Assembly (NCBI GenBank): GCA_965216155.1
Contig: CBDCFD010000005.1
Location: 248,001 to 312,000, forward strand
Direction of reading: 5' to 3'
Length of the DNA: 64,000 nucleotides
From: CATOSP01 sp965216155
GTDB taxonomy: Bacteria; Chloroflexota; Dehalococcoidia; Lucifugimonadales; UBA3495
In this document: positions 34,909-43,682 of the stretch, one piece after another
Layout: every line of letters starts with the position of its first letter
How positions within the stretch are numbered: the stretch's first letter is position 1
Made by a program: the position numbers and the translations under genes
Notes under the pieces: generated by a model
Seen by the model: only the letters and a program-made list of their open reading frames with translations
Told to the model about the DNA's origin: nothing
Databases searched by the model: none

Positions 34909-36207
34909 GTGGCTAACCTACCCCTGGAAGGCATCCGGACACTTGACATAACAGTCGTTTGGGCTGGGCCGTACTGCACGTCGTTCCTGGCGGATCTGGG
35001 CGCAGAGGTGCTCCGCGTCGAGACTGTCAACACCTTCGTCCCTCTGGGGCGCGGTTCCATGGCACACCCGACGGAGGCTATGCTCAAGTCGCTTGGTTCC
35101 TTCGCTGGTGGCACTCCGGACCGGCTGCCTGGTAAACGGCCCTGGAACCGGTTCCCGCTGTTCAACGCCCACGCCCGCAACAAGAAGAGCGTTACCCTGG
35201 ACCTGCTGCGTCCAGGCGGTATGGACATTTTCAAGAGGCTGGTCAAGATCAGCGACGTCTTCGTGGAGAACAACCCCACCGAGACGATGGAAAAACTGAG
35301 AATATCCTACTCGCTGCTCAAGGAGGAGAACCCCGAGATTATCATGCTCCGGATGCCTGCCTATAGCAACGACGGCCAATATCAGAACTACCGGGCCTTC
35401 GGTCTCCACATCAAGGGTGTTGTCGGTCATACCCTGCTCCGCGGCTACGAGGACATGGACGCCACGGCCAACAGCAGCGTCCTCATGTCCGACGCCACCG
35501 CCGGGACCCAGGGCGCATTCGCCGTGATGGCGGCCCTGCACTACCGCAACCGGACAGGCAAGGGGCAGTTGATTGAACTCTCCCAGGCGGAGAACGTACT
35601 ACCATTCATGGGACAGGCGTTCCTCGATTATTCGATGAACCAACGGAGCGCTAGCACCATCGGTAACCGCCATCCCTCCGCGGTGCAGGGCTGTTACCCG
35701 TGCCGAGGGAACGACCGTTGGGTGACCATCACCATCTTTGGAGACCGGGATTGGGAGTCCTTCATGCGGGTCTTGGGATATCCTGAATGGAGCGGTGCCC
35801 CGAAGTTTGCTGATTCCTTCACCCGCTACCGGCATCAGTCCGAGATTGATCGCTACATCGCGGAATGGACGAGCCAGCGAGACCCTTATTGGGTAACGCA
35901 CCTGCTTCAGGAAGTGGGCATAGCCGCCGGGCCTGTTCTTGACCAGCGGGACGCTTATGCAGACCCTCATCTGGAGCACCAGGGCATTTTCGAGGAGGTG
36001 ACCCAGGAAGACGCGGGGACTCACCGCTACCCCGGAACGCCCTACAAGATGTCCGAGTTTCCCATGCGTATCCGGCGCGGCCCAGTGCGGTTGGGGGAGG
36101 ATAACGAATACGTCTACAAGACCCTGCTGAACTATTCCGATGAAGAGTACGCCGAATTTGAGAGGCAAGGGCACATCGGGATGGACTACGCGGAGGACGT
36201 TCCTTAA
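34909..36207 (+). CDS. CaiB/BaiF CoA-transferase, Asp-bearing partner
   Basis: A 432-residue family III CoA-transferase: IRTLDITVVWAGPYCTSFLA, LGAEVLRVETVN, NARNKKSVTLDLL-like segment (HARNKKSVTLDLL), VENNPTETMEKL and TGKGQLIELSQAE. The catalytic Asp is in VLMSDATAGTQGAF. GTG start behind AAGAAGGAG. It lies 27 bases after another CaiB gene lacking the Asp and probably forms one enzyme with it. The acyl-CoA substrate is unknown. Confidence 0.93.
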   Translation: MANLPLEGIRTLDITVVWAGPYCTSFLADLGAEVLRVETVNTFVPLGRGSMAHPTEAMLKSLGSFAGGTPDRLPGKRPWNRFPLFNAHARNKKSVTLDLLRPGGMDIFKRLVKISDVFVENNPTETMEKLRISYSLLKEENPEIIMLRMPAYSNDGQYQNYRAFGLHIKGVVGHTLLRGYEDMDATANSSVLMSDATAGTQGAFAVMAALHYRNRTGKGQLIELSQAENVLPFMGQAFLDYSMNQRSASTIGNRHPSAVQGCYPCRGNDRWVTITIFGDRDWESFMRVLGYPEWSGAPKFADSFTRYRHQSEIDRYIAEWTSQRDPYWVTHLLQEVGIAAGPVLDQRDAYADPHLEHQGIFEEVTQEDAGTHRYPGTPYKMSEFPMRIRRGPVRLGEDNEYVYKTLLNYSDEEYAEFERQGHIGMDYAEDVP

Positions 36208-36237
36208 CTGAGTCACCGCACCGAACTGCGCACCTGG

Positions 36238-37941
36238 TTAGAAAAGCTCGGATATCTCCCGTTCCAGTTGCTCCTGGGGAGTCTCCGACGTGTGGAACGT
36301 GCGTGAGACTGGCCCCCGGCTAAGCTGCTCGTAGGACTCGGCCGAACCATATTCCCGGGTGCGGACCACCACCGGCATGGGCACGGCGTGTCCGAATATC
36401 AATGCCTGTTGCTTCGCCTCCAGCCGTGACAGCACCGTTCTTAGCTGACGGCTTCCAGAAGTGCCCGACAAGACCGCCTCGATGTCCCGGTCGTTGTCCA
36501 GGAGGCAAGTAAGGCGCGTCCCGACCTGGCTCATCACTTCGGCGTCGATGCCACTGGGCCTCTGATCGATGACCATGAGTGTCACGTTGTATTTTCGCAG
36601 CTCTCTGGCGATGGTGCCAAAGATGGTATGGCCCGCCACAGCCGGGCTAAGAAATTTGTGGGCCTCTTCGATGACGATCACTAACGGCCTGGGGTCTCGG
36701 CCGTGACCACCTTCGGCCTCTTCCTTTCGTTCAACGTACCTGGCGTGGATCCGCCGCGAAAGCAGGTTGGTCACCAGCATATACGCGGTCAGGTCCCGGC
36801 CATACCTGCCGAATTCCAACACCACGTGCTGGCCCCTTTCCAGGTGCTCGATGATCCGCTCCGCCGCGTCGCCGTTGCCGCTCTCGACCAGGAAGCCGAA
36901 GCGCTTGAGCCGGGTCAGCCGGTTGTACAACGCTCCCAGGGCGGCGGACTGTACCTGGATTTCGTTCGCCAACTCGAACACGGATTCCCGCCCTTCGTAT
37001 TCCAGGAATGTCCGCATCCACTCGCGCCGGCCAAACCTCTGCTGAAGGTTGAAAGCTGCGGACGCGGCCACGTCCGACAGGTTCAGAGTCTCCCGCAGCA
37101 TCTCGATGTCCTCGGGTTCGATGTCCCCGTAGCCGATCCGCACCACGTCGTCAATAGACGATCTGCGCCTGCGCGAGCTCTCCTCGTCCAGGGTGAAAGT
37201 AGACACACGAGACGGGAATAACTGTTTGAGGCCCTTTACGAAGCGTTGGCCCTCGGCGTCGGCGGCGCCCCAGCCGTACTCGCTGTGCATGTCGAAGATC
37301 AGCGAGGAAGCCTCGCCGCCTTGAAGGATGCCCACCAGGAGCAGCCGGGTAAGGAAGGTCTTGCCCGTGCCGCTCTTGCCGAATACTCCGATGGAGCGCC
37401 GGACTAACTCCCCCACGTCCAAGCAGAGCTTGTGCTCCATGTCCAGCGGGTTGCCGATCCAGAAGTGCCGCCGGTCTTCAGCTCCAAAGATAAGCTCAAC
37501 GTCCCGTTGCGACGCTACCTGCGCCATGGAGAAGTGGGGAGGGATGGTCTTGGCGGCCGTGGGTGGCTCCGTCGCGTCCCCCATAACACTTGGCATAATT
37601 AGCTGGGGCAACACCGAGATCGTGCCATAGGCTACAGTCCCGGCCACAACCTGAGCGATCAAAGGGTCGTCCACCAAGCCGGGGGTGTGCTTCAATCTGG
37701 GGTCGGAGGTACCCAGGGCCACATCGGTAACGACGCCGAAAAACCGGTTGCTGCTGCCCTGCATCGTAACCAAAGTGCCCGCCTTGATCGCGTCCACGGG
37801 AGTGCCGGGGTCCAGCCGCACTTCCAACCCCTGGCTGAGGGAGCCGTCGAGGACCACGCCCAAGTATTGGCCGGTGGAGTCTGTTCCAGGCCCAGAATGA
37901 ATTGCGTTGGAGCCGTTTAGCTGCTCAAAATTATCGGTCAT
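36238..37941 (-). CDS. HerA-type DNA-translocating ATPase
   Basis: A 567-residue HerA/FtsK-superfamily ATPase. An N-terminal HAS-barrel-like domain (about residues 25-115: GQYLGVVLDGSLSQGLEVRL) precedes the P-loop FGKSGTGKTFL (Lys194) and Walker B LVIVIEEAHKF (420-430), then the C-terminal arginine-finger region (ELRKYNVTLMVIDQRPSGID). In archaea HerA works with the NurA nuclease in end resection; no NurA or SIR2 partner is visible here. The start overlaps the upstream HAS-barrel gene by 4 bases. Confidence 0.9.
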   Translation of the reverse strand: MTDNFEQLNGSNAIHSGPGTDSTGQYLGVVLDGSLSQGLEVRLDPGTPVDAIKAGTLVTMQGSSNRFFGVVTDVALGTSDPRLKHTPGLVDDPLIAQVVAGTVAYGTISVLPQLIMPSVMGDATEPPTAAKTIPPHFSMAQVASQRDVELIFGAEDRRHFWIGNPLDMEHKLCLDVGELVRRSIGVFGKSGTGKTFLTRLLLVGILQGGEASSLIFDMHSEYGWGAADAEGQRFVKGLKQLFPSRVSTFTLDEESSRRRRSSIDDVVRIGYGDIEPEDIEMLRETLNLSDVAASAAFNLQQRFGRREWMRTFLEYEGRESVFELANEIQVQSAALGALYNRLTRLKRFGFLVESGNGDAAERIIEHLERGQHVVLEFGRYGRDLTAYMLVTNLLSRRIHARYVERKEEAEGGHGRDPRPLVIVIEEAHKFLSPAVAGHTIFGTIARELRKYNVTLMVIDQRPSGIDAEVMSQVGTRLTCLLDNDRDIEAVLSGTSGSRQLRTVLSRLEAKQQALIFGHAVPMPVVVRTREYGSAESYEQLSRGPVSRTFHTSETPQEQLEREISELF

Positions 37942-38537
37942 GATATGACGGTCCTGAGTACCGCGTTAAGCCTTGGCAGGTCTCCGGACAACTCGGTGGC
38001 GAGGGCCTTCGCCGCCCGTGCCAGAAAGCTTGAACTGTTGGTATGGGCGGCCGCTGCTTCCCGGAGACATGCCGAGACAACCTCGTCGACAGCGGGAACC
38101 CCCGAGTTCAGCAGGAGCCGGAGCCAGTCTAACCGCGCGGCAAAACGCTCAACCTGGTCCGGGGAGCACGCATAGACGAACGAATGAATTCTGGGAGGGT
38201 GGGGAGGCAAATATGGCCGCACGGTCTCACCCTGCGCGTGACCCGCGATCAATGTCTCGAACCGGGACGTGAACAGCCGGTTAAGCTGAGGGTTCTCCCG
38301 AAACACCTCTTCTTCGGACGCTGCGGCTTCTCCCCTGGCCAACACCGGCCGACTCGGGTCCAGAGGTTCGGCGCCTATACGGTAGACAACAGCGTAGATA
38401 TCCGGGGGGCCGGTCCAGACCAAGCATCCAAGAGAAGGTGTGTCGTAAAGCTGGTAGCTCTGGGCTACAAACGAAGTGGAATGCGTCTCCACCACCTCCC
38501 CCAACCTCCGGGGCAACGGTGTACCCGCTGCGGTCAT
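37938..38537 (-). CDS. HAS-barrel-like protein coupled to HerA
   Basis: A 199-residue protein. FVAQSYQLYDTPSLGCLVWT and PPDIYAVVYRIGAEPLDPSR look like the beta-barrel (HAS-barrel) that caps HerA-type ATPases, here as a separate gene; NPQLNRLFTSRFETLIAGHA and YLPPHPPRIHSFVY follow, and the C-terminal half is helical. Its stop overlaps the herA start by 4 bases, which is strong evidence for a joint function. Family assignment is by pattern recall and is not certain; it could instead be a dedicated regulator or a diverged NurA. Confidence 0.75.
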   Translation of the reverse strand: MTAAGTPLPRRLGEVVETHSTSFVAQSYQLYDTPSLGCLVWTGPPDIYAVVYRIGAEPLDPSRPVLARGEAAASEEEVFRENPQLNRLFTSRFETLIAGHAQGETVRPYLPPHPPRIHSFVYACSPDQVERFAARLDWLRLLLNSGVPAVDEVVSACLREAAAAHTNSSSFLARAAKALATELSGDLPRLNAVLRTVIS

Positions 38538-38589
38538 CGCACCTCCAAGAGTGGGACACTGGGAATAGCGGGCGTACGCCCGGCGGACA

Positions 38590-39602
38590 TCAGATTGGAC
38601 CGACCCGTTCGCTCACGTCCTTGGCGGCCACCAGGTAGACCGGACTGGGGTTGAGGGCGTACTCCCGCAGGCAGGCCTCGGTGAATTTGATGGAGTGGGC
38701 CCCGCCTGCCGCGACCGCCCTATCTATAAGGTCTTGTAAGTCATCGTCCGGAACCTCGAACTGGGCTGGGTCTGGAGGCGGCGAAACCGAATACCAGGAG
38801 TACACGGCAGCGCAGGCTTGCCATCCGTAGCGGGCCGCCTGCTTTGCGTCCGCCTGCGACAAGTAGGGCGCAAGCAGCCGCAGGGCGCTGGGAGCCGTAA
38901 CTGAGTGAACAAAGGCGATCAAATTCTTGGGGTTGGCAAGATATACCGCGGCGAATGTCTCGGTGATGTTCGAGATAAACTGGGAGACATTGTCTCCGGG
39001 GTCTGCCATGTCTATGACCCCTTCAAACTCCGGATGGTCCTCCAACCCCTTGATCTGCTCTATGATAGCACCGCTTCCATCGAATTCAGGTCCGTGCAGC
39101 CTGTCCACCTGCGCCAGGGCGACGGCGGGCGTATATCCGGATTTGGCCTCTGAAGGTGCACCCGACAAAACGTAGTAGCGCGCCGCCCAAAATACCCCAG
39201 ACCCTGAGCCAACTCGTAGAGGCGTTGCCGCGTTTCCCCGGAGGAGAGGTTCGCGCCGCGTGTCCGGTGCGGATCAGCCCGTGGGTGGCTGCGGAAACCA
39301 ACGCGGGGGCGAGTTGTGGGACCCATTCCGCCAGCACTGATTGCCATGACTTTTCCGCCAACTCGTCCTGGAAAAACTGTATCCAGTCCCCCAGCCGCTC
39401 CCCCTTTCCCAGGCACTCCCGCCACTTATCCCTGCGTATGGGTAGGGTTGGGGCCGGACGGTCGATCAGACGGTCCCGGTAGCCCTCTACCCAGGGTAAA
39501 CAGCGCTTCGGCGCCCATCGGCCCGTGATTTGCGTTGCCGTTGACAAGCTCTGTACCGGCAAAGCTGAGAAGGTCCAACATCTCGTCGATGGTTATTGGC
39601 AA
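38590..39602 (-). pseudogene. Questin oxidase-like (DUF4243) gene, several frameshifts
   Basis: Pieces of a questin-oxidase family protein lie in order but in different frames. Start region LVNGNANHGPMGAEALFTLG (from TTG at 39602 or ATG at 39581), then WVEGYRDRLIDRPAP to AATHGLIRTGHAAR, then NLSSGETRQRLYELAQGLGY, then WAARYYVLSGAPSEAKSGYT to the end. Breaks lie near 39498, 39255 and 39191; the last two are single-base losses (G in GCGGCGCG, T in TATTTTGGG), the first also seems to lose some codons. Homologues are Baeyer-Villiger-type oxidases of anthraquinone metabolism. Not functional as read. Confidence 0.8.
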
Positions 39603-39662
39603 AGCAGCTTTCCTGGACCGTGAACGGCCACGGGGATTGAATACCCAAGGGGCTGGCTCTGG

Positions 39663-40064
39663 CTATCTGGCGCGGGGCGGACCTTCGATCCCGATCTCTT
39701 TGTTGATCTTGCCGTCCCGCATCTCGAAAATGTGGGTGAGCCGCATCTCGCCTTTGGAACCCAGGGGCAGCGGTATGAAGCCCTCGCGGGCTACGGTAAA
39801 GGTTACTATGCTGTCATCGACAACCCGGTCTTCGGTGGCGAACCTGTCCAGCACGTGGAACTCTACGTCGTTGATTACCGAGAATATCTCCCGGTAGTTG
39901 GAGGCCACCGCCTCCTTGCCTTCTATAACGAGGTGCCGGCTGGGAGCCTCCCAGACCACGTCATCGGTATATAGCTCCAAGGCCTCTTCGATCCGGCCCG
40001 ATGCCTCACTTCCGAAGTGGGCTTCGACGGCGGCCAAATTGGCGGCGATCATGTCTGAGTCCAT
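39663..40064 (-). CDS. SnoaL-like (NTF2-fold) protein
   Basis: A 133-residue NTF2-like protein: helix AAVEAHFGSEASGRIEEALE, LYTDDVVWEAPSRHLVIEG with the usual YTDDVxW motif, then VNEVEFHV-like strand (INDVEFHVLDRF) and the end MRLTHIFEMRDGKINKEIG. SnoaL-like proteins are small isomerases, hydrolases or cyclases, often next to catabolic genes. ATG start at 40064. Lies between the broken questin-oxidase gene and a CaiB gene. Substrate unknown. Confidence 0.87.
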   Translation of the reverse strand: MDSDMIAANLAAVEAHFGSEASGRIEEALELYTDDVVWEAPSRHLVIEGKEAVASNYREIFSVINDVEFHVLDRFATEDRVVDDSIVTFTVAREGFIPLPLGSKGEMRLTHIFEMRDGKINKEIGIEGPPRAR

Positions 40065-40127
40065 GTTTCTGCCCTCAGTTTACTTGCGGGTCAGGCTGGT
40101 TTCGGCCCGATGGGGCTAAGGGCGGGT

Positions 40128-41408
40128 CTAGATCACCCCTGACTCAGCCAGCATCGTTAGCTGCTCCCTGGGAACCCCGAGCTCTGCGCACAGAATCTCC
40201 TCGTTGTGCTCCCCGATCAGGGGCGGACGCCTGGAGATGCGCCAAGGCGACCCGTTATAGATGGCCGCCGCGCCAGGGTATGTGAAGGTCCTGCCAAGTT
40301 CAGGGTGCTCAACCTCTACGAAGAACCCTCTGTCCTGCAGATGGGGGTCGCCCATGATCTCATCCATGGACCGTATGGCTCCCCAGGGGAAGTCGCGTTC
40401 CTGTCCGCCGCGGTAGAGATCTTCCTGGGGCATGTTGAGGAAGAAGTTTGCCAAAACGTCGGTAGTGTGCTGGGCGTCGGCCTGGACGGTTGCCAGGTCG
40501 TTATATTTCTCGTCCATTAAATCTTGGGCAAGGCCGTGCTCGTCCATCCAATCTGCAAGGCGGCGCAATCGGACAGGGTTCAAGGCACTGCCGGAGCGGG
40601 TCACGTTCACCCATCCATCGTCCTGGGTCGGCAACTGAATCTTCACCGAATTGTCCGGCGATGCGTGGCGGCCGGTATGGCGGCGCACCACTTCGGAGGT
40701 GGACAGGTAGATGGCTATTGCGCCTTCCGTGGTAAGAGCGCAGGCTTCGTGGATCGAGGCGTCCATATACTGGCCTTCGCCGCTCATGTCCCGCCAATAG
40801 AGGGCGGCGAGGATGCCCATATAGGCATAGTGCCCGCCGATATGCCATGCGTTCCCGCCGCCCGGTGCGATGGGGGGAGCCTCTTCCGCGTCCTCGGGGT
40901 CGTAGCCGGAGGATGCCATCTGACCGCCTGCCGCCATGTGGGTAATGTCACAAGTCAAATAGTCCCGCCAGGGGCCAGTCTGACCGAAAGGCGTCAGGGA
41001 ACACATAATCAACTGGGGGTTATCCGCCGACAGGTCCGCGTACCCCAACCCCAGGGTAGGAAGGTATCCTGGAGGAAACGTCTCCAGGATGATGTCTGCC
41101 GTGGCCGCCAGTTGCCGGAACAACCTGCGCCCGTCCGCAGTCTCCAGGTTTAGCGTGATTGCCCTCTTCGAGGTGTTGTAGTGCCAGAAGGACAGGCTGC
41201 GTTCCGGGTGAGGCTTGTCGTCCAAGAACGGACCGACATAACGGGTGTTTTGGCCTCCGGGGGGTTCGATCTTTATCAAGTCGGCACCCAGGTCTGCCAT
41301 GAGTTTGCCGCAAAACTGCCCCTTTTCATCGGACAGCTCGAGCACCCGCAGGCCCGAAAGCGGACCTGGATTATCATAATTCGGGCCCGGATGTCCGTCG
41401 GTGGTCAT
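40128..41408 (-). CDS. CaiB/BaiF CoA-transferase, member without catalytic Asp
   Basis: A 426-residue family III CoA-transferase: LRVLELSDEKGQFCGKLMAD, LGADLIKIEPPGG, YNTSKRAITLNLE, LETFPPGYLPTLGLG and GEGQYMDASIHEA. Where the family has its catalytic Asp it reads GGGNAWHIGGHYAYMG, without Asp. ATG at 41408 overlaps the stop of the Asp-bearing CaiB gene by 4 bases (ATGA), so the two are translationally coupled and likely form one enzyme. A longer frame from 41615 only re-reads the neighbour. Confidence 0.92.
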   Translation of the reverse strand: MTTDGHPGPNYDNPGPLSGLRVLELSDEKGQFCGKLMADLGADLIKIEPPGGQNTRYVGPFLDDKPHPERSLSFWHYNTSKRAITLNLETADGRRLFRQLAATADIILETFPPGYLPTLGLGYADLSADNPQLIMCSLTPFGQTGPWRDYLTCDITHMAAGGQMASSGYDPEDAEEAPPIAPGGGNAWHIGGHYAYMGILAALYWRDMSGEGQYMDASIHEACALTTEGAIAIYLSTSEVVRRHTGRHASPDNSVKIQLPTQDDGWVNVTRSGSALNPVRLRRLADWMDEHGLAQDLMDEKYNDLATVQADAQHTTDVLANFFLNMPQEDLYRGGQERDFPWGAIRSMDEIMGDPHLQDRGFFVEVEHPELGRTFTYPGAAAIYNGSPWRISRRPPLIGEHNEEILCAELGVPREQLTMLAESGVI

Positions 41409-42736
41409 CGCAGCGCCTCCTCCTGCATGTACGGGAACATTGGCATCTCTGGGGGCCAAAGGGTCCCGTCCTGGTAGGCCTCTCGCACTTCGCTGGGACT
41501 CATCCCCAGAAGCTCGACAAACACTTCCATGTTGTGCTGGCCAACCATCGGGGGAGGCCGGTGCATCTGAGCGGGAGACTTGGACAGTTTGAAGGGCGCG
41601 TTTTGGAACTTCCACGTCCCCAGCATGGGGTGTTCCATCTCGGTGTACATCTGTCTTTCCCGGAGCTGCGGGTCGTGTTCCACCCGGTCTTCCGAGCTTT
41701 GCACAGGCATTGCCCTGACCCCGGCGGCCTGCGCCTGGACGGCCAACTCATACTTGGTCAGGGTCTGCGTCCACTGCTCTATTCCCTGGTCCATCTCTTC
41801 CTGGTGTTCGATGCGGCCTTTCAGGGTGCCGTACTTGTCGCCGGTGGCCCAATCCGGGGTCCCCATAAGTCCCACCAGGTTCTTCCATTCCTCGTCTGAG
41901 AAGCAGGCGAGGACGCACCAGTCGTTGTAGCCGCCGCCCTTGGTCTTGTAGGAGTTATGGGGGGCTACCGTCGGTCCTCTGTAGTTGTTCAAAGGAGGTG
42001 AACCCGGCCAAACGGTGCGGTTACCGGGGGGATACCCCTCACGCTTCGCCTTGCGGCCGTTCACCGTGCTGTCCAGGAAGGCCGGGCCGGTTAGGGTTAT
42101 GCCCGTGATCATCTGAGACAGGTCAACGTGTTGGCCCTTTCCGGTGGCGTTGCGGTTACGCAGGCCGGTGAGGGCGCACATCGCGCCGTACATGCCGCCG
42201 GTATCGTCCAGGTAAGACCAGCCCCACCCGGCGGGCGGTTTACCCGGCAACCCAGAGAGGAAGGTCAACCCCGACAGCGCCTGGGCTGCCGGCCCCATCG
42301 TGCCATAATAGTGGTGCCTTCCCGTATGTCCAAACCCGGCCATCGAGACGTAGACGATATCTGGCTTGATCTCCTTTAGTACGTCGTAACCGATGCCCCA
42401 GCGCTGCATTATGCGTGAGCTGAAGTTCTCGATAACGACATCCGAGACGGAGATCAGACGCTTGATCAGATCGAGTCCTTTCTCGGAGCGCACGTTCAAT
42501 GTGATGCCGCGTTTGTTGGCGTTGGTGTCGGCAAACTGGCCGGTGGAGTTGGGCCCGGGCTCGACGCCCGGTGGGACCGTGAACCGGTTCTGCCGGAGCA
42601 TGTCCAGGTTCTCAGGCCACTCCACCTTGATCACTTCCGCGCCGAAGGTGCCCAGCCACCGGGCGGCCCATGGCCCGGCCCGCACCCAGGTGAAATCGAT
42701 CACCCTGATACCCTCCAACGGTCGGGGCATACTCAT
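41405..42736 (-). CDS. CaiB/BaiF CoA-transferase, Asp-bearing partner
   Basis: A 443-residue family III CoA-transferase: IRVIDFTWVRAGPWAARWLG, FGAEVIKVEWPE, NANKRGITLNVRS, VVIENFSSRIMQRWGIGYDV and TGKGQHVDLSQMI. The catalytic Asp is present in GWSYLDDTGGMYGAM. ATG at 42736 follows AGGAGGCG at 7 bases; a longer frame from 42931 lacks homology. A promoter lies about 125 bases upstream. It is the first gene of the pair with 40128-41408. Confidence 0.93.
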   Translation of the reverse strand: MSMPRPLEGIRVIDFTWVRAGPWAARWLGTFGAEVIKVEWPENLDMLRQNRFTVPPGVEPGPNSTGQFADTNANKRGITLNVRSEKGLDLIKRLISVSDVVIENFSSRIMQRWGIGYDVLKEIKPDIVYVSMAGFGHTGRHHYYGTMGPAAQALSGLTFLSGLPGKPPAGWGWSYLDDTGGMYGAMCALTGLRNRNATGKGQHVDLSQMITGITLTGPAFLDSTVNGRKAKREGYPPGNRTVWPGSPPLNNYRGPTVAPHNSYKTKGGGYNDWCVLACFSDEEWKNLVGLMGTPDWATGDKYGTLKGRIEHQEEMDQGIEQWTQTLTKYELAVQAQAAGVRAMPVQSSEDRVEHDPQLRERQMYTEMEHPMLGTWKFQNAPFKLSKSPAQMHRPPPMVGQHNMEVFVELLGMSPSEVREAYQDGTLWPPEMPMFPYMQEEALR

Positions 42737-43682
42737 AATCCATCGCCTCCTGCTGCCTATGTCAAGGAGTGTAGACCAGGGCGAGGGCCAAAAACCGGGC
42801 ACTCGCCAAATGCGTTTTTCCAATTCAGATATTACCGGTTTGGGTCTCCCGCCGGTCGTTATTGGCAGTGTAGAGACGCTTAAGCCCACTGTCAACAAAT
42901 GTACAGTCAGTCCTTCATTCCGTAGCTTCACCTGGCAGTCCTACCCTGCATTCGCCGTAGATTGGGCCTTGTAAACGGCCGTATTACCCATTTCCGGCAC
43001 TCGGTAGCGAACAGTACCCCGAAACTTCCGCGCCCCGGATTCCCGGGCCAGTTCACTTGGATTCCTCATCTGTGCATAAGGCAAATGTGGAGAGCAGTGA
43101 GGTGACCCGCAGGTCGACGCAGGGTGGTCGGGAATGTCCTGGGCAGCCATCACAACTTCAGCCACCTGGAGATACCGCGTTTGGTCACTGTAGCCCACCG
43201 CATAAGGGATATCCCGGCCGGGACACTGCGAAACATTTTCTGGCAAACAGCCTGGAACTGGGTAGGAGGTTAAGATGCCGTATCCAATCGTGGTCCAAAG
43301 CACCCGGCGTCGTCTTATGGATTAACCGTGCCTGACCTGCCAGGGTCTTTTTCGGGCGGCGGCACCCTGCGATTCCGGAATCGGTATTGATGAACATTGA
43401 CCAGGCCGCGGCGCGAGCGGGAGAATCCTGTTCCGGGTCTATCACGCGGGCGGCTCTCGAAACGATCGCGGCCCGGATGGACTAGCGGGAGACCTCACGT
43501 TCAGAGAACGAGGAAGACTCTACAGTTCGTGTCCTTTATCTCTCCAGCTATCACGATGCGCCGTGGTCATCTGGGGAGCCGCCGAACATTCAGCAAGATT
43601 ATTGCTCCCTTACTGTTTGTCAAAGCCCATGCGATGGGCCATAATGTGCTCGGCATCCTCCAATCAGTTATCGGAGGCTCAC
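42737..43682. other. Long gene-poor region with a minus-strand promoter
   Basis: 946 bases between divergent genes. It holds the CaiB-pair promoter (42867-42895). Two overlapping minus-strand frames (42941-43303 and 43185-43445), a 32-codon plus frame from 43390 and a TTGACA-N16-TAATCT promoter-like site on the minus strand near 43593-43620 were examined; none carries a recognisable family. It may hold a decayed gene or an untranslated RNA. Confidence 0.5.
42867..42895 (-). promoter_or_regulatory. Promoter of the second CaiB pair
   Basis: On the minus strand: perfect TTGACA (42890-42895), 17-base spacer, TACACT (42867-42872). The leader to the ATG at 42736 is about 125 bases. Confidence 0.7.

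Noticed and set aside
42941..43445. Two overlapping minus-strand frames of 120 and 86 residues
   Set aside because: No ribosome site, no recognised motif, and they overlap each other; kept only as part of a gene-poor region.
43390..43488. 32-codon frame upstream of the radical-SAM-like gene as a RiPP precursor
   Set aside because: No leader/core layout, weak ribosome site and the neighbouring protein lacks the radical SAM cluster motif.
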